This document shows, one piece after another, positions 45,424 to 55,563 of a DNA stretch of 64,000 nt. Numbering within the stretch: the first letter of the stretch is position 1; each line of letters opens with the position of its first letter. The DNA is from Paraglaciecola algarum (GTDB lineage Bacteria > Pseudomonadota > Gammaproteobacteria > Enterobacterales > Alteromonadaceae), in assembly GCF_021532655.1 (NCBI RefSeq), contig NZ_JAKGAS010000001.1, positions 310,001 to 374,000 of the forward strand. Reading direction: 5' to 3'. The position numbers were made by a program, and so were the translations under genes. The notes under the pieces are model-generated. The model worked only from the letters and a program-made list of their open reading frames with translations. It searched no databases and was not told the origin of the DNA.

Positions 45424-46063
45424 TAAAGCCTTCTTTAAATTCTGTCTGGGTGATACCTATTGAGGTACATAAAAACTGCGTTATTTTAGCGCTTGCTTCA
45501 ATTAAGGTTTTTGGGCCATTTAATTGAGCGCAATCTACCATTTCTAAACCGGCATAACCACAAGGATTAATTCGTTGAAACGGTTTTAAATCCATATTGA
45601 CGTTGAGGGCCAATCCATGAAACGAACAGCCCTTACGAATTCGTAAGCCGATGGAACATATTTTTTTTTGCTCCACATACACGCCAGGGGCATCAGCCTT
45701 TGGATAAGCATCGATATCATAATCGGCTAACATACTAACAATAGATTGTTCTAGGGCTGTGACGAGTGTTCTGACCCCTAATTTGTGCCGTTTAAGGTTG
45801 AGTAAAACGTACATCATTTGTTGTCCTGGGCCGTGATAAGTCACTTGGCCGCCACGGTCAACTTGTACCACAGGGATATCACCTGGCATTAATACATGTT
45901 CTGCTTTGCCGGCTTGGCCTTGAGTAAACACAGGTTCATGTTCAACTAACCAAATCTCGTCTGGTGTATCAGCAGTTCTATGGTTAGTGAAATCCTGCAT
46001 TTTTTGCCAAATAGGCAAATAGGCTTGTAAACCTAGTTGTCTAATAATCAGTGGTGGTATCAA
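45416..46063 (-). CDS. lipB: Octanoyltransferase
   Basis: Transfers octanoate from acyl carrier protein to lipoyl domains. 215 residues. Motifs: [26 protein letters not shown] and [22 protein letters not shown], with the conserved Lys and the active-site Cys lying in the later CGYAG segment. It starts at ATG 46063. It is the first of the lipBA pair, preceded by ybeD. Confidence 0.97.
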   Translation of the reverse strand: MIPPLIIRQLGLQAYLPIWQKMQDFTNHRTADTPDEIWLVEHEPVFTQGQAGKAEHVLMPGDIPVVQVDRGGQVTYHGPGQQMMYVLLNLKRHKLGVRTLVTALEQSIVSMLADYDIDAYPKADAPGVYVEQKKICSIGLRIRKGCSFHGLALNVNMDLKPFQRINPCGYAGLEMVDCAQLNGPKTLIEASAKITQFLCTSIGITQTEFKEGFND

Positions 46064-46104
46064 AAGTTGTCCAAAAAAGCCTGTAAAAGTAGTTTAAAAA
46101 ATAA

Positions 46105-46368
46105 TTAAAGTACTACTTTTACCAATTCGAGTTTTGCTAGTTCAACGTACAAGGTTTCCATATGTTCTTTGCTAGTAACTTGTACACTGACCGACAAAGA
46201 GTGGTAGTTACCTTTAGAGCTAGGTTTTAATGTCGGCGCATAATCACCGGGTGCATGGCTTTGAATACATGTCACCACAACATCTGTAAGATCTTCATGG
46301 GCTAGGCCAAGCACCTTAAACGTTTGGTGGCAGGGAAAATCTAAAAGTTCGTCAAAATGTGTTTTCAT
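46105..46368 (-). CDS. ybeD: YbeD (UPF0250/DUF493) protein
   Basis: A small ACT-like cytoplasmic protein of 87 residues. [21 protein letters not shown] is the family start, with [18 protein letters not shown] later. Located between dacA and lipB in most gammaproteobacteria, as here. Its function is not established; the link to lipoate synthesis is positional. Confidence 0.95.
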   Translation of the reverse strand: MKTHFDELLDFPCHQTFKVLGLAHEDLTDVVVTCIQSHAPGDYAPTLKPSSKGNYHSLSVSVQVTSKEHMETLYVELAKLELVKVVL

Positions 46369-46392
46369 ATTTCTATATCAATTCCAAGTAAA

Positions 46393-47565
46393 TTACAGAT
46401 TAAAGCCAAGCTTTAATTTAATGTAATCTGTCATGCGGTCTATCAGTCCACCTTCTTTAACTTCTTGTAATGCCACAAGAGGGTACTCAGCTATGTCTTC
46501 ACCTTCAATTTGCAAATACAGTTTGCCGACCACTTCACCTTTGGCAATGGGGGCTTCAAGGTTTTTATCTAGCTTAAAGTTGGCTTCTAAATTTTTGCTT
46601 TGACCTCTTGGAATATTAATTGGGGTATCTTGTAAAATACCTAAATCAACGGTTTCTTTGTCGCCCATATAAATTCGGTGAGATACAAAACTATCACCGG
46701 CTTTGTATGGGGTAATGGTTTCATAAAAACGAAAACCATATTTAAGCAGTTTTTTATTTTCAACCTTACGGGCTCTTTCGCTATCTGTGCCCATAACAAC
46801 TGAAACTAAACGCATGTCCCCTTGTGTTGCAGAGGTTATTAAGCTGTAGCCAGCATCAGATGTATGGCCAGTTTTTATTCCGTCAACATTTAAGCTTTTA
46901 TCCCATAACAAACCATTACGATTGTATTGTTTAATGTTGTTAAAGGTGAATTCTTTTTCTGCGTAAATGGCATATTCTTCAGGTACATCTTTTATTAATG
47001 CTTTCGCCAAAATCGCCATGTCTCTTGGGGTAGTGTAGTGATCTCCATCGTGTAATCCATGACTGTTTACAAAATGAGTGGAAGTCATACCCAGCTTTTC
47101 AGCATGCATATTCATCATGCTGGCAAACGCATCTTCACTACCTGCAATATGTTCAGCCATAGCCACACACGCATCGTTACCTGATTGGATGATGATCCCG
47201 CGGTTAAGGTCTGCAACTGATACTTTCTTACCTACTTCGATAAACATCTTAGAAGAATCAGGGAAGTTCTTACTCCAAGCGTTTTCAGAAATAGTCACTA
47301 AGTCGGTTTCTTTAATATTGCCCGCTAAAATCTCTTGACCAATTACATAACTGGTCATCATTTTAGTCAAACTCGCAGGGGGAATTTGCATGTCAGCATT
47401 TTGTTCTGCGATCACATTACCAGTTTGGAAGTCTAAAAGGATAAAACCTTTTGCTGTTACACTTGGGGCGGGTGGAATAACCACAGCTGCTGATGCGGAA
47501 AAGATTATAGCGCTGAGTGTGACACTAGTTAAAATTACTTTGAAATATTTTTTTGGGTTAAACAT
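46393..47565 (-). CDS. dacA: D-alanyl-D-alanine carboxypeptidase (PBP5 type)
   Basis: A class C penicillin-binding protein of 390 residues that trims the terminal D-Ala in the periplasm. A signal peptide ends near ASAAVVIPPAP. SxxK motif S65-K68 (PASLTKMM), SGN at 128-130, and KTG in DGIKTGHTS. The C-terminal TDYIKLKLGF is an amphipathic anchor. Start at ATG 47565. A MITE lies upstream, between rlpA and this gene, within its promoter neighbourhood. Confidence 0.97.
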   Translation of the reverse strand: MFNPKKYFKVILTSVTLSAIIFSASAAVVIPPAPSVTAKGFILLDFQTGNVIAEQNADMQIPPASLTKMMTSYVIGQEILAGNIKETDLVTISENAWSKNFPDSSKMFIEVGKKVSVADLNRGIIIQSGNDACVAMAEHIAGSEDAFASMMNMHAEKLGMTSTHFVNSHGLHDGDHYTTPRDMAILAKALIKDVPEEYAIYAEKEFTFNNIKQYNRNGLLWDKSLNVDGIKTGHTSDAGYSLITSATQGDMRLVSVVMGTDSERARKVENKKLLKYGFRFYETITPYKAGDSFVSHRIYMGDKETVDLGILQDTPINIPRGQSKNLEANFKLDKNLEAPIAKGEVVGKLYLQIEGEDIAEYPLVALQEVKEGGLIDRMTDYIKLKLGFNL

Positions 47566-47696
47566 TAAACTACCATTTTGAAAAGTTCTTAGAAATTAGG
47601 AATAAATGGGTAACTAAGCGTTACGAAAATCTAGCTGCAATATAGCACTTTGAGTGATAAATTACTGCCTTCAACATAAAAAAAATACTTGTATTT
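47566..47696. other. dacA upstream region
   Basis: The space between the dacA start and the MITE; no gene. The whole 47566-48047 gap holds only this region, the MITE and about 57 bases before the rlpA stop. Confidence 0.6.
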
Positions 47697-47990
47697 GGGG
47701 CTGTTGATCTTTGGTGCATAAATATTGTTCAAACTAAACGCTTTTTAATTGAGGCGCTGACTTACAGGCTTTACTCACTTAAAAAGCGGCGGATTAAGTC
47801 AAAAGTCAGAAACAAAAAGTAAAAAGCGTTTAGGCAGACCTACTTTCTTAAAACAAATGACGCAGCGTTTGTGCAATATTTCTACTGCTTCAGCACTCAC
47901 TCATGTAAAACAACTACACCACTCTCGTGCTTCGTTGTATAAATACCTCACAATTCGCTGCAAAAATATACACCAACGTTCAACAGCCCC
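47697..47990. mobile_element. MITE-like element, second member of the family
   Basis: The ends GGGGCTGTTGATCTTTGGTG and its near reverse complement (18 of 20 positions agree) bound 294 bp without a gene. The internal core GCAATATTTCTACTG.. is the reverse complement of the core of the element at 10169-10507, and the tips share CTGTTGATCTTTG. It interrupts the usual close spacing of rlpA and dacA. Confidence 0.78.
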
Positions 47991-48047
47991 TTCACAAGAT
48001 ATTTTTCATTATGACTTGTTAATATGACTCTAGGATACTGGAAAAGT

Positions 48048-48854
48048 TTAATTGACATCAATGGGGTAAGCACTTGGAAATTCTTTACGTTTAAGTTTTT
48101 CTAATATCTTAGGTAAATTTATATGTTCACCAAGTGGCCCTAACTGCAATTTGTATATGCTTCCTGTATACAAAATTCTGTAGGGAAGCTGATATTGGGC
48201 AGATATTTTCTTGGCCAAATGCTCAATACTTTGTTTGTTTTTTAATGCCACGACTTGGATATATCTAGATTGCTTTTGGTGGTTTAGATTTTTGATAGGT
48301 GTTTGTTTACCTATGGTAATTTTTCCCTCAGGTGAAACATGGATCACATCCAATTTTACATTGCCGACACCGGTTTTGAGTATATCTAGCTTTAGGGCCG
48401 CTGCGTATGATAAGTCGACAATCCGATTGAAATGAAATGGCCCGCGGTCATTCACTCTAACCACCACTTGTTTGCCATTATCTAAATTAGTTATTCGGGC
48501 ATAGGAAGGAAGAGGTAAAGTTTTATGGGCGGCAGACATTTGATACATATCATAAATTTCGCCGTTAGATGTTTTATGACCATGAAATTTTTGCCCATAC
48601 CAACTGGCTTGGCCTGTGTCCGTATATCCTAAACCTGACAAAAGCGGTTGGTAATTCACACCCCTAACATTATAAGGTCTCAAGTTTGCAGGGGCGTATG
48701 GTTCATATCTTGGGATAGCATCTTTTGTTGTGACATATTCAGGCACAATTTTAGGTGCAGAGTCTTGATGCTGGTAGTAGCGGCCTTTGGGGGCGCAGGC
48801 ACCAATACTCAGGCACAAAATTATACACAGTAATTTACGACTTAGTTGCAGCAT
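48048..48854 (-). CDS. rlpA: RlpA septal ring lytic transglycosylase lipoprotein
   Basis: 268 residues. A lipobox (SIGACA) attaches it to the outer membrane. The DPBB domain TGQASWYGQKFHGHKTSNGE..AAHKTLPLPSYARITN..VVRVNDRGPF includes the catalytic Glu/Asp region. The C-terminal SPOR-type domain (SRYIQVVALKNKQS) binds denuded glycan at the division site. In Pseudomonas RlpA cleaves naked glycan. It is upstream neighbour of dacA in the order seen in many relatives. Confidence 0.95.
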   Translation of the reverse strand: MLQLSRKLLCIILCLSIGACAPKGRYYQHQDSAPKIVPEYVTTKDAIPRYEPYAPANLRPYNVRGVNYQPLLSGLGYTDTGQASWYGQKFHGHKTSNGEIYDMYQMSAAHKTLPLPSYARITNLDNGKQVVVRVNDRGPFHFNRIVDLSYAAALKLDILKTGVGNVKLDVIHVSPEGKITIGKQTPIKNLNHQKQSRYIQVVALKNKQSIEHLAKKISAQYQLPYRILYTGSIYKLQLGPLGEHINLPKILEKLKRKEFPSAYPIDVN

Positions 48855-48861
48855 TTTTGAA

Positions 48862-49842
48862 TCAATTAACGTTATGCATGGCTAGTTTTAATTGCTCACT
48901 AAATTGGAATACAGCCATGGCATAAAGTGGGCTGTGGTTATATCGAGTGATGGTATAAAAATTAGGTAAACCTACCCAGTATTCGTTTTTTGTAGGTTGT
49001 TTGAACTTAAGTAATTTCACTTTCTGTTTAGCATTAAGCTGAGTTCCATTGAGCATCACGCCATTTGATTCCAGTTGTTGCCAAGTGTGTTTGAACTTTA
49101 GAGATTTAGATAAATAATCAGTATAATTACTACCTGAAACTTCAGCCTTAAAAGCGATATCTTGGTTCTTTTTCCAACCATGCTTTTTGAAATAATTAGC
49201 TACACTGCCAATGGCATCAACTGGATTGTTAAGTAAATCCCGAATTCCATCTCCATCAAAATCAACGGCGTAATGGCGATAACTAGAAGAAATAAATTGT
49301 CCCCAGCCCATAGCACCAGCGTATGAGCCCTTTAATTGAGTGATGTCAAACTTCTCTTCTTGAGCCAACAAAAATAGTTGGGCTAATTCACTTCTAAAAA
49401 ATGTGGCTCTGGGCGGGTAGTAAAAGCCAAGTGTGGTCAATGCATCCAGTACAGAGTATTTACCCATGTAACTGCCGTAAAAGGTTTCGATACCGATTAT
49501 CGCGACAATGATTTGGGCAGGCACACCCGTTTGTTGTTCTGCTCTTTGTAATGAGTGTTGGTGTTCTTGCCAAAACGCTAAGCCTTTGGCTAAACGTTTT
49601 TCAGTTAAAAATATAGGGTAGTACTGGTGCCAAGGTTTAGCTTCCCAGGGTTTAGCAATGGATTCTAATATTTTGGTATTTTTACTTGATTTGGCCAAGG
49701 TCGCTTCAATATAATTTCGCTCAAATTTGTGCTCCTTGACCATAGTGTCAATAAACTGGAGTTGAAGTACTTCGGGGGAGGCTGAAATAGCGGATACTGA
49801 ATAAGATAAAACAATAAGTAAACCAAACTGCAAAACTTTCAT
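48862..49842 (-). CDS. mltB: Membrane-bound lytic murein transglycosylase B
   Basis: 326 residues of family SLT_2. A signal peptide of the first about 20 residues (MKVLQFGLLIVLSYSVSAISA) and no clear lipobox, so a periplasmic rather than lipid-anchored form is possible. The catalytic Glu is in GIETFYGSYMGKY, with GAMGWGQFISSSYRHYAVDFDGDG following. It cleaves the MurNAc-GlcNAc bond of peptidoglycan by transglycosylation. It is placed between rodA and rlpA. Confidence 0.95.
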   Translation of the reverse strand: MKVLQFGLLIVLSYSVSAISASPEVLQLQFIDTMVKEHKFERNYIEATLAKSSKNTKILESIAKPWEAKPWHQYYPIFLTEKRLAKGLAFWQEHQHSLQRAEQQTGVPAQIIVAIIGIETFYGSYMGKYSVLDALTTLGFYYPPRATFFRSELAQLFLLAQEEKFDITQLKGSYAGAMGWGQFISSSYRHYAVDFDGDGIRDLLNNPVDAIGSVANYFKKHGWKKNQDIAFKAEVSGSNYTDYLSKSLKFKHTWQQLESNGVMLNGTQLNAKQKVKLLKFKQPTKNEYWVGLPNFYTITRYNHSPLYAMAVFQFSEQLKLAMHNVN

Positions 49843-49904
49843 ACTTTTCCTTTTATACGTACAGCAGATGAATACGTTAACGCAAGGTCATAAAATGGGT
49901 GTAT

Positions 49905-51023
49905 TTAGACTCTAGACATAATTCGTTTTTGTGTGCTGATGGCCATTAAAATTCCAAAACCAGCTAGCAGGGTTACCATAGATGTTCCACCATAACTGAC
50001 AAGCGGCAGTGGCACGCCAACTACTGGCAATATTCCCGACACCATGCCCATATTAACAAACACATATACAAAAAACGTTAAGGTAATGCTGCCTCCTAAA
50101 ATTTTGCTAAAGGCATCTTGAGCGCGAATTGAAATTAACATGCCGCGGATAACAATAAATGCATATATGGCGAGTAATCCGGCTACTCCCCAAAGTCCAA
50201 ACTCTTCACTAAACACCGCAAATATAAAATCTGTATGGCGCTCTGGTAAAAATTCTAATTGGGATTGAGTACCTTGCAACCAGCCTTTGCCTTGTGTGCC
50301 GCCAGAGCCAATGGCTATTTGAGATTGAATTATGTGGTAGCCAGAGCCCAGCGGATCGCTTTCTGGGTTGAGGAAAGTTAGCACACGCTGTTTTTGATAA
50401 TCCTGCATTAGAAAATACCACATAATGGGCGTGAAGCCAGAAGCCGCCACTGCGATAAATGAAATAAGTTTCCAACTCATACCCGCTAAAAATAAGGCAA
50501 ATACTCCTGAACTGGCAATTAGTAAAGATGTGCCAAGATCCGGTTGTTTAGCTATTAACAAGGTTGGCACAGCCACTAGGCCAAAACCGGCTAATATATG
50601 GATTAATTTGGGGGGTAAGTTGAAACGACTGACATACCAAGCCACCATCATAGGTACAGCTAATTTCATGATTTCTGACGGTTGGAAACGGGTAATGCCT
50701 AAATCCAACCAACGTTGTGCGCCTTTACTGGATACCCCAACCACTAGCACTGCAATTAACATTGCTATACCTACAATATAAAAATAAATGGATACTTTTT
50801 GGTAGGTAATAGTTGGAATTTGCGCGACCACTATCATCACGCCCAATGCAACAGCTAATCGAATTAATTGCCGTTGGATCAAATTAATGTCTTGCCCGCC
50901 AGCCGAATAAATAGTGAATAAACCTACTACCATCAATACTACTAAGCCCATTAATAATGGTCCGTCACAATGGATTTTGTTAAAAAATGAGCGGTTATTT
51001 GGCTCTAATTTTGTTCTAAGCAT
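49905..51023 (-). CDS. rodA: Rod-shape-determining SEDS glycosyltransferase RodA
   Basis: A 372-residue SEDS protein with about 10 transmembrane helices that polymerises lipid II for lateral wall growth. Typical segments: GAQRWLDLGITRFQPSEIMKLA, KQPDLGTSLL, and GIGSGGTQGKGWLQGTQSQLEFLPERHTDFIF type sequence near the middle, then GVPLPLVSYGGTS. It follows mrdA (PBP2) by 2 nt and works with it as the elongasome core. Confidence 0.97.
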   Translation of the reverse strand: MLRTKLEPNNRSFFNKIHCDGPLLMGLVVLMVVGLFTIYSAGGQDINLIQRQLIRLAVALGVMIVVAQIPTITYQKVSIYFYIVGIAMLIAVLVVGVSSKGAQRWLDLGITRFQPSEIMKLAVPMMVAWYVSRFNLPPKLIHILAGFGLVAVPTLLIAKQPDLGTSLLIASSGVFALFLAGMSWKLISFIAVAASGFTPIMWYFLMQDYQKQRVLTFLNPESDPLGSGYHIIQSQIAIGSGGTQGKGWLQGTQSQLEFLPERHTDFIFAVFSEEFGLWGVAGLLAIYAFIVIRGMLISIRAQDAFSKILGGSITLTFFVYVFVNMGMVSGILPVVGVPLPLVSYGGTSMVTLLAGFGILMAISTQKRIMSRV

Positions 51024-51025
51024 GG

Positions 51026-52948
51026 CTATTCATCCTCTTCCTTGGTGTAAATGGGGCTACCGTCAGGACCTAAGGATTGTATGACTTGGTGCTCTGGGAA
51101 GGTTTGATCTTTAAAAAAGTTATCCATAATTTTACGTGCGATAGGGGCTGCTTGAGCTCCCCCATGGCCAGCATTTTCTAATACTATTGTAATGGTAATT
51201 TGAGGATTATCGTAAGGGGCATAACCCACATACATAGCGTTGTCGTGATTTTCTTTGGATAATTTAGATGCATCGTATTTTTCATCTTGAGCAATGGTCA
51301 CAAGTTGAGCTGTACCGGTTTTCCCAGCAGAAATATAGTGCGCGCCAGTAAAGGCTTTTCGAGCTGACCCTTTTCGGTTAACTGTGCCATACATAGCATC
51401 TAAGATTACATCCCAATTGTGTTCATTTTTGATTTCAAGTGGGCGTCGTTCTTTTATTGGCTCTTCTATTATTTGCTTGTCCAGCATTTTTCCACGGATA
51501 ACCTGAGGAATAATACGTTTTCCCTTGTTTATCAAGGTCCCTAGTGCTTGAACCTGCTGTACTGGCGTGACAGTCCAATAACTTTGACCTATGCCTAGGT
51601 TGATTGTGTCACCGTGATACCAAGCTCTGTTATATTGGGCTCGAACAGAGCCTCGGCTAGGCATAAAGCCATCAGCCTCTTCATGTAAGTCAATGCCTGT
51701 GTAATCACCAAAGCCAAATTTGTACATGCCTTCGCTGATTTTATCTATGCCTAATTTATAGGCCATGTCATAGAAAAATATATCACAGGATACTTCAATA
51801 GACTTGGTTACATCGACCCACCCGTGACCCCATAAGTTATGATCGCGCCAAATACGTTTGACGTTTTTGAGTTTGTATTTTCCATTATCATACAGGCGGC
51901 TTTCTGGTGTTATGACACCTTCTTCTAGGCCGACTAGGGCTAATAATGGTTTAACGGTTGATGCAGGGGGGTATTGCCCTTGGGTTGCACGATTAAATAA
52001 TGGTCTTGAGTTAATAAGCAACTTCTTGTAATTTTTACTACTAATGCCATGTACAAATAAATTTGGGTCATAACTCGGACTACTATACAAAGCGAGTATG
52101 CCCCCGTCTTTGGGATCCATAGCCACTACTGTGCCTTTTTGTCCAGCAAATTGTTTTTCGGCTTCTAGTTGTAACTCTACATCTAAATTTAAAACAATAT
52201 CCTGTCCTGGAGTCGGTGGACTAAAGTTTAATACACGTATAATTCGGCCTTGATTGTTTACCTCTACTTCCTGATAACCAACCTTACCGTGCAATAGCTC
52301 TTCATGATATTTTTCGATGCCACGTTTACCAATATCGTAGGTTGCAGCATAATTTGCCTCAAACCCTGCTTCAGTTAGCTTTTGTAAATCTTTCTTATCA
52401 ATTTTCGCTACATAACCCAAGACATGGGTTAATGCCCCTTTATATGGGTAATGCCGACCTAATCTTGCCTCTACAGAGACACCCGGATATTTATGCTGGC
52501 TGGCTGAAAATATAGCGACTTGTTCTTGGTTTAATCTGTTTAGAAGTGTCACAGGTTTAAAACGTCGAATACGTTTTCTGTCTTTATGAAAGTCTTCAAT
52601 GTCTTCGTTATCAATGGATAACAGGGTTTGTAAGCCTTTTAAGGTTTGGTCCAAGTCCTTCGATTCTTCGGGGATAACTTGCAAGCTAAATACAGGTTTA
52701 TTTTGCGCTAGTAAAACGCCATTTCTATCATAAATTAGCCCTCGGTTAGGCGCCACAGGTAGTATTTTAATACGATTGCCATTAGAGCGTGTTTGGTAGT
52801 CTTCAAATCGAGTGACTTGTAAGTAATACAAGTTACTTATCACCATACCAATCATAATGAATACACCCAGTAAACCTATTACCGCTCGTCGTGCAAATAG
52901 GTTAGCTTCAGCAGTGTGATCTTTGATGGTAACTCTATGGGACGGCAA
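51026..52948 (-). CDS. mrdA: Penicillin-binding protein 2
   Basis: A class B transpeptidase of 640 residues for cell elongation. An N-terminal membrane anchor (AVIGLLGVFIMIGMVISNLY), a pedestal domain and the transpeptidase with SxxK (PPASTVKPLLA), SCD (SxN position, VSCDIFF) and KTG (AGKTGTAQ). PBP2 and RodA are adjacent and nearly fused in their genes (2-nt gap), as normal. It starts at ATG 52948, 2 nt after rlmH. Confidence 0.97.
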   Translation of the reverse strand: MPSHRVTIKDHTAEANLFARRAVIGLLGVFIMIGMVISNLYYLQVTRFEDYQTRSNGNRIKILPVAPNRGLIYDRNGVLLAQNKPVFSLQVIPEESKDLDQTLKGLQTLLSIDNEDIEDFHKDRKRIRRFKPVTLLNRLNQEQVAIFSASQHKYPGVSVEARLGRHYPYKGALTHVLGYVAKIDKKDLQKLTEAGFEANYAATYDIGKRGIEKYHEELLHGKVGYQEVEVNNQGRIIRVLNFSPPTPGQDIVLNLDVELQLEAEKQFAGQKGTVVAMDPKDGGILALYSSPSYDPNLFVHGISSKNYKKLLINSRPLFNRATQGQYPPASTVKPLLALVGLEEGVITPESRLYDNGKYKLKNVKRIWRDHNLWGHGWVDVTKSIEVSCDIFFYDMAYKLGIDKISEGMYKFGFGDYTGIDLHEEADGFMPSRGSVRAQYNRAWYHGDTINLGIGQSYWTVTPVQQVQALGTLINKGKRIIPQVIRGKMLDKQIIEEPIKERRPLEIKNEHNWDVILDAMYGTVNRKGSARKAFTGAHYISAGKTGTAQLVTIAQDEKYDASKLSKENHDNAMYVGYAPYDNPQITITIVLENAGHGGAQAAPIARKIMDNFFKDQTFPEHQVIQSLGPDGSPIYTKEEDE

Positions 52949-52950
52949 GA

Positions 52951-53421
52951 TTATTCTCTGTGGTATGGGTGATTATTATTAATAGACCAAGCTCGATACA
53001 AACTTTCTGCCACTATTACACGTACTAATGGATGAGGTAAAGTTAGATTGGATAAAGACCACTTTTGTTCAGATTTTTCTATGCATCGTGGGGCTAATCC
53101 CTCTGGCCCGCCAATTAATAGACTGATATCTCGACCATCCATTTGCCAGCTTTGCATATTTTTGGCCAATTTGGGGGTATCCCAAGGTGCACCTGTGACT
53201 TCCAAAGTTACAATGCGATTACCTTTAGGAATGGCGCCTAAGGTTAATTCACCTTCTTTTTGTAGAATGCGTTTAATATCAGCGTTTTTGCCCCGTTTGC
53301 CGGCAGGAACTTCTGTTAAAGATAAAGGCATATCATTGGGGAAGCGACGACAATATTCGTTAAAACCCTGCTCGACCCAAGCAGGCATTTTGACGCCGAC
53401 GGCGATAAGTTGAATTTTCAC
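52951..53421 (-). CDS. rlmH: 23S rRNA pseudouridine-1915 N3-methyltransferase
   Basis: A SPOUT methyltransferase of 156 residues that methylates pseudouridine 1915 in helix 69. [16 protein letters not shown] at the start, [14 protein letters not shown] knot ([11 protein letters not shown]) and [26 protein letters not shown] at the end. Standard neighbours: rsfS upstream, mrdA downstream. Confidence 0.97.
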   Translation of the reverse strand: MKIQLIAVGVKMPAWVEQGFNEYCRRFPNDMPLSLTEVPAGKRGKNADIKRILQKEGELTLGAIPKGNRIVTLEVTGAPWDTPKLAKNMQSWQMDGRDISLLIGGPEGLAPRCIEKSEQKWSLSNLTLPHPLVRVIVAESLYRAWSINNNHPYHRE

Positions 53422-53458
53422 AGAAGTTGAATCTTCACTGAATAATAGAGTTTACAAA

Positions 53459-53776
53459 TTAGGCCCAGAGTTTTTCTAACTGATAGAAGTCTCTAGCTTC
53501 GTCTTGCATGACGTGCACAACTACATTGCCTAAATCAACTAGTACCCAATCTCCGGCATCTTTACCTTCAATACTTAATGGTGCTGAGTCAGCCTTTTTA
53601 GCTTCCACTACTAGGTTTTCAGCAATGGATATAACGTGACGTTTTGAGTTGCCCGAGCAAATGATCATAGTATCAGTGACTGATGATTTACCAGATACGT
53701 CTAAGTCAATGATATCACGACCTTTAAGGTCTTCTATTTTTTCTACTACGAAAGCTTTTAACTGTTGCTGGTCCAA
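53459..53776 (-). CDS. rsfS: Ribosomal silencing factor RsfS
   Basis: A 105-residue protein that binds ribosomal protein L14 and prevents joining of subunits in starvation. [33 protein letters not shown] and [20 protein letters not shown] are diagnostic. It lies 37 nt before rlmH in the leuS to lipA chain. Confidence 0.96.
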   Translation of the reverse strand: MDQQQLKAFVVEKIEDLKGRDIIDLDVSGKSSVTDTMIICSGNSKRHVISIAENLVVEAKKADSAPLSIEGKDAGDWVLVDLGNVVVHVMQDEARDFYQLEKLWA

Positions 53777-53822
53777 AGATTTTCCTTATGCAATAAAATT
53801 AAATTTAAAATTTGAATATAGT

Positions 53823-54503
53823 TTAGCAGATATCTGCCTCTAGCTGATAGAGCTTATGCTGACGAATATAAGCTAATACCAATTCAGGCATAAAATCATT
53901 TACTTTTTGTGGGTATTTAACTTGGTTTTTCAGTCTGTTTCTTAATTCAGTTGAAGAAATATCCACAGCGTTTGTATTAGCAAGGTATATGTGACCAGCT
54001 AACTTTTGATGCAAATCCTTAGGGTTTTGAGTTTGGGTTTGGCTTAAAACCTCTTTTATATTGGTTGGTAATTGGGTTGGGTTTGCCCCTCCTTGACTTC
54101 TATTGCAAACTACAAAATGGCATAGAGTTAAAATCTTTTGCCATTGATACCACGAAGTGAGAGTAATTAGAGAGTCTGTGCCAATAAAAAAACACAAGGG
54201 GGTGTTTGGGTAGTCGGCCCGCAAAGATTGTAAAGAGTCCACACTATAAGTAGGTTTTCCTCGGTTGATGTCTCTAGGCTCTGGATAAAAAAGTGGTTGT
54301 TGTTGGCAAACAAGCTTGATCATATTGAGTCTATGCTCACTTGATACAGTCGCCTTATCTTTATGACTGGGAATATAACAGGGCATCATAGCCACTTTGT
54401 CAATTTGGGTTATTTTTGCCGCGTCTATTATGGGTTGAATATGCCCATTATGAACTGGATCAAAGGTTCCACCAAAAATACCCAGAGGGGCAGTCAATTT
54501 CAT
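53823..54503 (-). CDS. nadD: Nicotinate-nucleotide adenylyltransferase
   Basis: 226 residues. It forms nicotinate adenine dinucleotide from NaMN and ATP. The nucleotidyltransferase motif GGTFDPVHNGHI contains the HxGH signature, and ISSTELRNRL is the C-terminal ISST motif. In gammaproteobacteria it commonly lies between holA and rsfS, as here. Confidence 0.97.
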   Translation of the reverse strand: MKLTAPLGIFGGTFDPVHNGHIQPIIDAAKITQIDKVAMMPCYIPSHKDKATVSSEHRLNMIKLVCQQQPLFYPEPRDINRGKPTYSVDSLQSLRADYPNTPLCFFIGTDSLITLTSWYQWQKILTLCHFVVCNRSQGGANPTQLPTNIKEVLSQTQTQNPKDLHQKLAGHIYLANTNAVDISSTELRNRLKNQVKYPQKVNDFMPELVLAYIRQHKLYQLEADIC

Positions 54504-54525
54504 TGCTCTTAGCCTTAATTTTGCC

Positions 54526-55563
54526 TTAATCCAACACTGCGTAATCCAGTGGCAGTTTGTCCAAAGAGTAGGGCATAAACAATAAACACAAGTGACACAG
54601 TTCTACATAAGGTCTTAAAATTTGTGATTGTTTGATAGCGCTATCAAACTCACTGAGTTTAGTTTGAATAGTTTTAAGATCACCCAAAGATAACCGGTTT
54701 AAAGCAGATTGGTAAAACCCTTGACGACTTTTCCAGATCCTATGCTGATTCCAGTTGATACTTTTACCTTGTTGTCTATCAAATAGTAAAGCGTTTAAGG
54801 TTTGCCATTCGCGAGTTAATGCCCACAAAATAATATTTGGCTCAACTCCTTCACTTTCTAGCCGGTACAACATTTTTACGGTTTTTTGACCGTCGCCAGA
54901 TAAAAGCACATCCACTAAATGAAACACAGTAAATCTAGATTGATCTACCACTGCTTGTTCTACTTGTTCTAAACTAGGATTACCTTCGGGGTAAAGTAAT
55001 TTTAGTTTTTGGATTTCTTGTTTTGCCGCCAGTAAATTACCTTCGCAATAATCCACTAACAATTGGCATACTTGCGGTGATGCTTGCATACCCGCTAACA
55101 GCATTTGTTGGTTAAGCCATTGATGCAGAACATTACCTTCAAGGGGATAACAAGGAATATAAATAGCATTTTTATCTAATGCTTTAAACCACTTGGTATT
55201 CTGTACATCTTTACCTATTTTCCCACCGTGCAATACTAATAAAACATCAGGATTATTTTGTTGTGCAATAGCACTCAAAATCTTACTACCTTCAGCGCCA
55301 GGTTTTCCGGTAGGAAGTTCTAATTCTATTATTTGACGACTTGAAAACAGCGATAGGGTTTGTGTAGCTTCAACTAAGGAATCCCAACTAAATTGGTTAT
55401 CTACCACTAGAGATTGACGTTCATCAAACCCTTGTTTAGCCGCGGTTTTACGGATCATCTCTAAACATTCTAGTTTTTGTTGTGGCTCATCTCCAAATAC
55501 CAAATAAAAAGGTTTAAGGGGAGAGTCATCTTGTAAACTAAAACGGTTAGGATAAACCTGCAT
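54526..55563 (-). CDS. holA: DNA polymerase III subunit delta
   Basis: The clamp-loader subunit that opens the beta clamp; 345 residues. LVFGDEPQQKLE near the N-terminus, VLHGGKIG.., DYCEGNLLAAKQEIQKL and LEQVEQAV are typical. Its ATG overlaps the lptE stop (TAATG). It is essential in E. coli. Confidence 0.95.
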   Translation of the reverse strand: MQVYPNRFSLQDDSPLKPFYLVFGDEPQQKLECLEMIRKTAAKQGFDERQSLVVDNQFSWDSLVEATQTLSLFSSRQIIELELPTGKPGAEGSKILSAIAQQNNPDVLLVLHGGKIGKDVQNTKWFKALDKNAIYIPCYPLEGNVLHQWLNQQMLLAGMQASPQVCQLLVDYCEGNLLAAKQEIQKLKLLYPEGNPSLEQVEQAVVDQSRFTVFHLVDVLLSGDGQKTVKMLYRLESEGVEPNIILWALTREWQTLNALLFDRQQGKSINWNQHRIWKSRQGFYQSALNRLSLGDLKTIQTKLSEFDSAIKQSQILRPYVELCHLCLLFMPYSLDKLPLDYAVLD